Shown: positions 61,325 through 64,000 of the stretch, one piece after another
Layout: every line of letters begins with the position of its first letter
Position numbering within the stretch: position 1 is the stretch's first letter
Origin: JBJSXJ01 sp044235425
GTDB taxonomy: Bacteria > Planctomycetota > Planctomycetia > Pirellulales > Pirellulaceae
DNA length: 64,000 nucleotides
Assembly: GCA_044235425.1 (NCBI GenBank)
Contig: JBIIHW010000023.1
Span: forward strand, 25,121-89,120
Direction: 5' to 3'
The notes under the pieces: generated by a model
Database searches by the model: none
What the model was told of the DNA's origin: nothing
Seen by the model: the letters and a program-made list of their open reading frames with translations, nothing else
Program-made: the position numbers and the translations under genes

Positions 61325-61498
61325 GTGACCGTTATTGCCTTCCCGCCCATCTTGAACGCGCTGGGCAACAGAGTCTTTCCGCAACCCTTCGACTTGTATC
61401 CCGAGCGATACAGGATTCGGGCTGGGGCCGAGGCTCTGCGGGACGCCGCAGTGGCTCATTGGCCATTCGGCGTTCGCCCTGGTGCAGCTGTCCATTGA
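61325..61498 (+). CDS. Possible small gene or gene remnant
   Basis: 57 codons from GTG 61325. The frame reads in a protein-like way (VTVIAFPPILNALGNRV, DLYPERYRIRAGAEALRDAA) with better third-position usage than the overlapping frame at 61246. Its GTG overlaps the TGA of an upstream open frame (61200-61328) that has no start codon, as in translational coupling or a frameshifted gene. No homologue recognised. Confidence 0.25.
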   Translation: MTVIAFPPILNALGNRVFPQPFDLYPERYRIRAGAEALRDAAVAHWPFGVRPGAAVH

Positions 61499-61511
61499 GT
61501 AAGTACTCAAT
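61494..61511. promoter_or_regulatory. Perfect palindrome
   Basis: ATTGAGTA (61494-61501), AG, TACTCAAT (61504-61511): perfect 8-bp arms with a 2-base centre, 191 bases before the ECF sigma start. Candidate operator or RNA hairpin; no T-tract follows. Confidence 0.4.
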
Positions 61512-61701
61512 CGAGCCAGCGACGAGGTAAGCGAGACCGATGCGGTCTCCTTATCAGCACTGAGGCGAATCTAGCTGGCGGCGCATGGCGGTTTAACCGT
61601 GCGTTTCCTTTGAATCTCAACGAGCAGATGCGTGCTGGCTCGTCTCGAGGTTATGGGTTCGGCGTACCCACTGGACACTTGCGATGTGAGAGGAGAAAGT
61701 C

Positions 61702-62268
61702 ATGACGACTTTGGAGATGCTGGAGAGCGAGACGATTGGGGAGTTGGTACGGCTGGCGCAAAGCGGTGACCGTGGGGCCTTCGGGCAGTTGTATGGCCGC
61801 TTCGAGCGGTCGGTGTTTGCGATCGCACTGCGTCGCGTGGGCAACCATGCGGAGGCTGAGGAGTTGACCCAGGATATCTTCATTCAAGCGATGGAGAAGC
61901 TGGTTCAACTGCGTGAGCCGGAGGCTTTCGCAGGTTGGCTACGGTCGATTGCGGTTCGAAAGTCGCTAAACCGTGCGATGCGACGCTCAGTGGACTTGTC
62001 GCCGGACGATGAGTTCCTGGAGAACCACTTTGTCGACAAGACGTCGCCGTTGGAGACGGTGTTGGGTCGCGAGCGTGCGGCTGGTCTGCAGGAGGGATTG
62101 GATCGATTGGGCGCGATGGACCGCGAGACATTGGTGGCATTCTATGTGCGAGATCTATCGTTGGCGGAGATGAGCGACGAGTTCGCTGTTCCGCTGGGAA
62201 CGATCAAGCGCCGACTGCATGTCGCTCGTCAGCGTCTGGCACGCGAGGTGGAGGCATTAACGGTCTAA
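61702..62268 (+). CDS. ECF-type RNA polymerase sigma factor
   Basis: 188 residues. Region 2 is at about 25-95 (GDRGAFGQLYGRFERSVFAIALRRVGN, AEELTQDIFIQAM, FAGWLRSIAVRK) and region 4 at about 130-185 (GLDRLGAMDRETLVAFYVRDLSLAEMSDEFAVPLGTIKRRLHVARQRLA). There is no linked anti-sigma factor or regulator. GAGGAGAAAG precedes the start with normal spacing. A strong terminator follows. Confidence 0.93.
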   Translation: MTTLEMLESETIGELVRLAQSGDRGAFGQLYGRFERSVFAIALRRVGNHAEAEELTQDIFIQAMEKLVQLREPEAFAGWLRSIAVRKSLNRAMRRSVDLSPDDEFLENHFVDKTSPLETVLGRERAAGLQEGLDRLGAMDRETLVAFYVRDLSLAEMSDEFAVPLGTIKRRLHVARQRLAREVEALTV

Positions 62269-62280
62269 GAACGCTTTTTA

Positions 62281-62326
62281 ACCGATCGCTCAGCGCTGAG
62301 GTGGCTGAGCGATCGGTGTTTTTTTT
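62281..62326 (+). terminator. Strong Rho-independent terminator
   Basis: Perfect 13-bp stem ACCGATCGCTCAG (62281-62293) with CTGAGCGATCGGT (62305-62317), 11-base loop, then a T-run at 62319-62326. Ends the ECF sigma transcript. Confidence 0.93.
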
Positions 62327-62380
62327 CAAATAGAGCGATATGGTGGGCTGCGGCTGGGCGCACGGTGGTTGGCTGAGTGT

Positions 62381-63487
62381 TTAGTTCTTGATGTTGGGCC
62401 CCAACACTCGGAGAATCTCTTTTTCGCTGGTGAGGCCAGCTTGGACTGCGTCATCCGCTTGCTCGCGCAGAGTTGGCGATGGCGATTGTTCTTTTGTTGG
62501 ATCGAGGATTTCCGCGAGCAGTACACGTCCTTGATAGCCGCTTCCGAGACATTTCTCACAGCCGACGGGAGTGCGAGCGGTCGATGAGCCAGACGAGGGT
62601 ACCGCACAGTCGCAAAGACGGCGAACGAGTCGTTGTGAGATGACGGCTTTGATAGCATTCTGAACTTGGTATGACTCGAGCCCCATTTCGCCTAAACGCT
62701 TGATTGCATCGGCGGCGTTGCCGGCATGGAAGGTCGTGATAACGAGGTGACCGGTGAGTGCCGCGGTGAGAACTCCTTCGGCGGTGGCCCGATCACGAAT
62801 TTCTCCTACGAATATTACCTCGGGGTCTTGCCGCAGGATGGACTTTAGCCCGGTCGACAAATCGAGACCAGCGACGGGATTCACTTGAGACTGCGCAACA
62901 CCGGGGAGCTCGGCTTCGATGGGATCTTCGATCGAAATGGTACAGCGTCGGCTATCAGGTTCCAAATTAAGTTCCCGCAAACAGGCATAGGCGGTGGTTG
63001 TTTTGCCGCTCCCGGCCGGTCCCGTGATGATCAAAGCTCCTGAGGTCGCGGTGAGTAGCTGCTGGAGGGCGAGCCGTTGACTGATTGGTAGGCTGAGTTG
63101 ATTGAGTTGTAACCAGCGGTGAGCCTTGGTGGTGATCCGAATTACGGCACGCTCGCCGTGCAGAGTTGGAAATGTGCTCAATCGCATTTCGCAATTGGTC
63201 GGCGGTTCCCTTAAACGCCCCTCTTGAGGGATATCGGAGCGGTAGGTAAGCAGGTCGGCGAGTACCTTAAGGCGGGCTACTACATCGGTTAGATGTCCGC
63301 GGGGAAAAACGCCGGCAGGAAGCAAAACTCCGTCGATCCGCCATGCAATTTCGAGTCCCTCGCGGAGCGGCTGAAGATGTACATCGCTGACGTTTGTGGT
63401 GCTCGCTGCTGCCAGTAGTAGCTCCACAAATCGACTGGCATAATCTCGATCGTGAGGGTCAAGTTGACGCAAAAGATCGAGTGACAT
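62381..63487 (-). CDS. GspE/PilB-like type II secretion / type IV pilus ATPase, short form
   Basis: 368 residues. Landmarks: SDVHLQPLREGLEIAWRIDG, GERAVIRITTKA, Walker A GPAGSGKTTT (153-162), DPIEAELPGVAQSQVNPVAG, the Walker B/Asp-box region DPEVIFVGEIRDR and HLVITTFHAGNAADAIKRL, and a zinc-like cysteine set (CDCAVP, CEKC). The usual N-terminal domains (about 150-180 residues) are missing, so it begins directly at the N-domain preceding the ATPase core. No pilus or secretion genes lie adjacent. Function in secretion, pili or twitching is inferred. Confidence 0.9.
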   Translation of the reverse strand: MSLDLLRQLDPHDRDYASRFVELLLAAASTTNVSDVHLQPLREGLEIAWRIDGVLLPAGVFPRGHLTDVVARLKVLADLLTYRSDIPQEGRLREPPTNCEMRLSTFPTLHGERAVIRITTKAHRWLQLNQLSLPISQRLALQQLLTATSGALIITGPAGSGKTTTAYACLRELNLEPDSRRCTISIEDPIEAELPGVAQSQVNPVAGLDLSTGLKSILRQDPEVIFVGEIRDRATAEGVLTAALTGHLVITTFHAGNAADAIKRLGEMGLESYQVQNAIKAVISQRLVRRLCDCAVPSSGSSTARTPVGCEKCLGSGYQGRVLLAEILDPTKEQSPSPTLREQADDAVQAGLTSEKEILRVLGPNIKN

Positions 63488-63880
63488 AAATCAAATTCCT
63501 AAAGAAACAGCAAAGTTAGACTGCCACCGTGGCAGGTGAATTTAAACTGGTTTTATCTATTTCTCTTACTTGTTTCCATTTTGGATTCCCGGTTGACGAT
63601 TTTTAGCAATCGCGACCGCTTTCATCATTCACCAAAACACAAAATCTTGCCTATCGAAGATGGGAAAACTGCTAAATTATCGCTTACCTCAAATTACCTG
63701 AAGCCACCGGCGCGCATCGTCCACGCAGCCCGATGCCAATTCGAGCAAAAACTAACCTCGGCAGCCCTCGCGCTACAGCCTAATCCGTCTTAGATTTACC
63801 TTTTCCAGCCTTCCAGCCTTCCAGCCCTCCCTCGGCATCAGGCCACAAGTGGCGCTGCATCCGCCGCTCGCCCGCTCGCA
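63488..63880. other. AT-richer intergenic region
   Basis: About 390 bases upstream of the GspE-like gene, lower in GC at 63540-63700 than the flanking genes. A short plus-strand frame from GTG 63536 does not look coding. Near 63805-63830 an 8-base TTCCAGCC unit is repeated three times in tandem. Promoter of the GspE-like gene must lie here on the minus strand. Confidence 0.55.
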
Positions 63881-64000
63881 TCAACCCGAGCGGCTGGAAC
63901 CGCCGCCTCGCTCCTTCGTCCGCCGATGCGCCTCCGCAAACATCGCCGCCATAATCTCCAATTCGCGATTAAAACGACGACTTGTCACCCGCATCGCAAA
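63881..64000 (-). CDS. C-terminal part of a gene or small gene, cut by the window edge
   Basis: One minus-strand frame stays open from the window end to TGA at 63881-63883, giving 39 codons ending ...RTKERGGGSSRSG. It includes MRVTSRRFNRELEIMAAMF and a basic end. It is either the 3' end of a longer gene beyond the window or a chance frame. Other minus-strand frames are stopped quickly. Confidence 0.3.
   Translation of the reverse strand, partial: FAMRVTSRRFNRELEIMAAMFAEAHRRTKERGGGSSRSG

Larger units (their letters stand above)
61012..61701. other. 690-base leader region before the ECF sigma gene
   Basis: No confident gene. It starts with an A-run and T-run pair at 61034-61048. Short reading frames compete at 61246-61530 (frame behind GGAGG, 94 codons) and 61325-61498 (GTG start, 57 codons). 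Several perfect short hairpins lie here: 61436-61441 with 61446-61451 (CTGCGG/CCGCAG), 61397-61401 with 61408-61412 (GTATC/GATAC) and 61494-61511. It may be a structured RNA leader, a decayed gene, or a small-gene pair. Confidence 0.5.

Noticed and set aside
63536..63793. Plus-strand 85-codon frame.
   Set aside because: Weak GTG start, no ribosome site, low-GC composition unlike coding sequence in the window, and no recognisable protein features.

Overview
This 64 kb window reads as chromosomal DNA of a planctomycete of the Pirellulales type. The evidence is in the gene families: two DUF1501 proteins, a DUF1549/DUF1553 protein, planctomycete-type cytochrome domains with CxxCH motifs, a PEP-CTERM protein, many Tat-exported enzymes, ThuA and LamG modules in one very long secreted protein, Gfo/Idh/MocA oxidoreductases, and loosely packed genes with weak or absent Shine-Dalgarno sequences and some TTG/GTG starts. 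I saw no rRNA, tRNA, CRISPR array, insertion sequence, integrase or phage gene. The genus is not decidable from this window.

Layout. 1-2.5 kb: a cut enolase-superfamily gene, an isochorismatase-type hydrolase and a class V aminotransferase in one probable operon. 2.7-9.3 kb: a phosphate-selective-type porin converging on a membrane dipeptidase with altered metal-site residues, a PEP-CTERM protein, DUF1501, a TolB-like propeller and a 46-residue DUF2256 gene. 9.4-14.2 kb: anabolic block tyrA-purL-purQ, with a PurL that carries two PurS-like N-terminal repeats but no glutaminase. 14.2-20.5 kb: a zinc-type dehydrogenase lacking its structural-zinc cysteines, an intradiol dioxygenase, an SH3-domain surface protein, an unknown protein and a beta-lactamase-like serine hydrolase. 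20.5-27.5 kb: a single 2321-residue ThuA-ThuA-LamG-propeller-pentacytochrome protein. 27.6-33.3 kb: a thioredoxin-cytochrome fusion, a DUF692/MNIO-fold protein that has lost its metal ligands, a TolC-like lipoprotein and a UreH/SafE-like permease. 33.5-38 kb: two alpha/beta hydrolases and a Tat Gfo/Idh oxidoreductase. 38.3-39.9 kb: the primary sigma factor RpoD, then a 743-base non-coding stretch. 40.6-51 kb: SDR enzyme, zinc-ribbon membrane protein, FdxA ferredoxin, a DUF485 plus sodium:solute symporter pair, AroB, a second Gfo/Idh protein, a tandem hydrolase, DUF309 and a lysine/alanine-rich small basic protein. 51.1-58.4 kb: a minus-strand operon DUF1549/1553-DUF1501-amidase-HExxH protein. 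58.5-64 kb: DUF4013-like membrane protein plus S41 protease, an ECF sigma factor behind an unusual 690-base leader, and an orphan GspE/PilB-like ATPase.

Themes. The window mixes housekeeping (aromatic amino acids, purines, transcription) with a large exported degradative and redox set. Several proteins carry in-frame tandem repeats (12, 15 or 18 bp units) exactly at linkers or in a signal-peptide n-region. Three convergent gene pairs share four bases at their stop codons. The most interesting single gene is the ligand-less DUF692/MNIO relative at 28647-29678. The most interesting non-coding stretches are 61012-61701 before the ECF sigma gene, the hairpin at 29790-29841, and the repeats on either side of rpoD.
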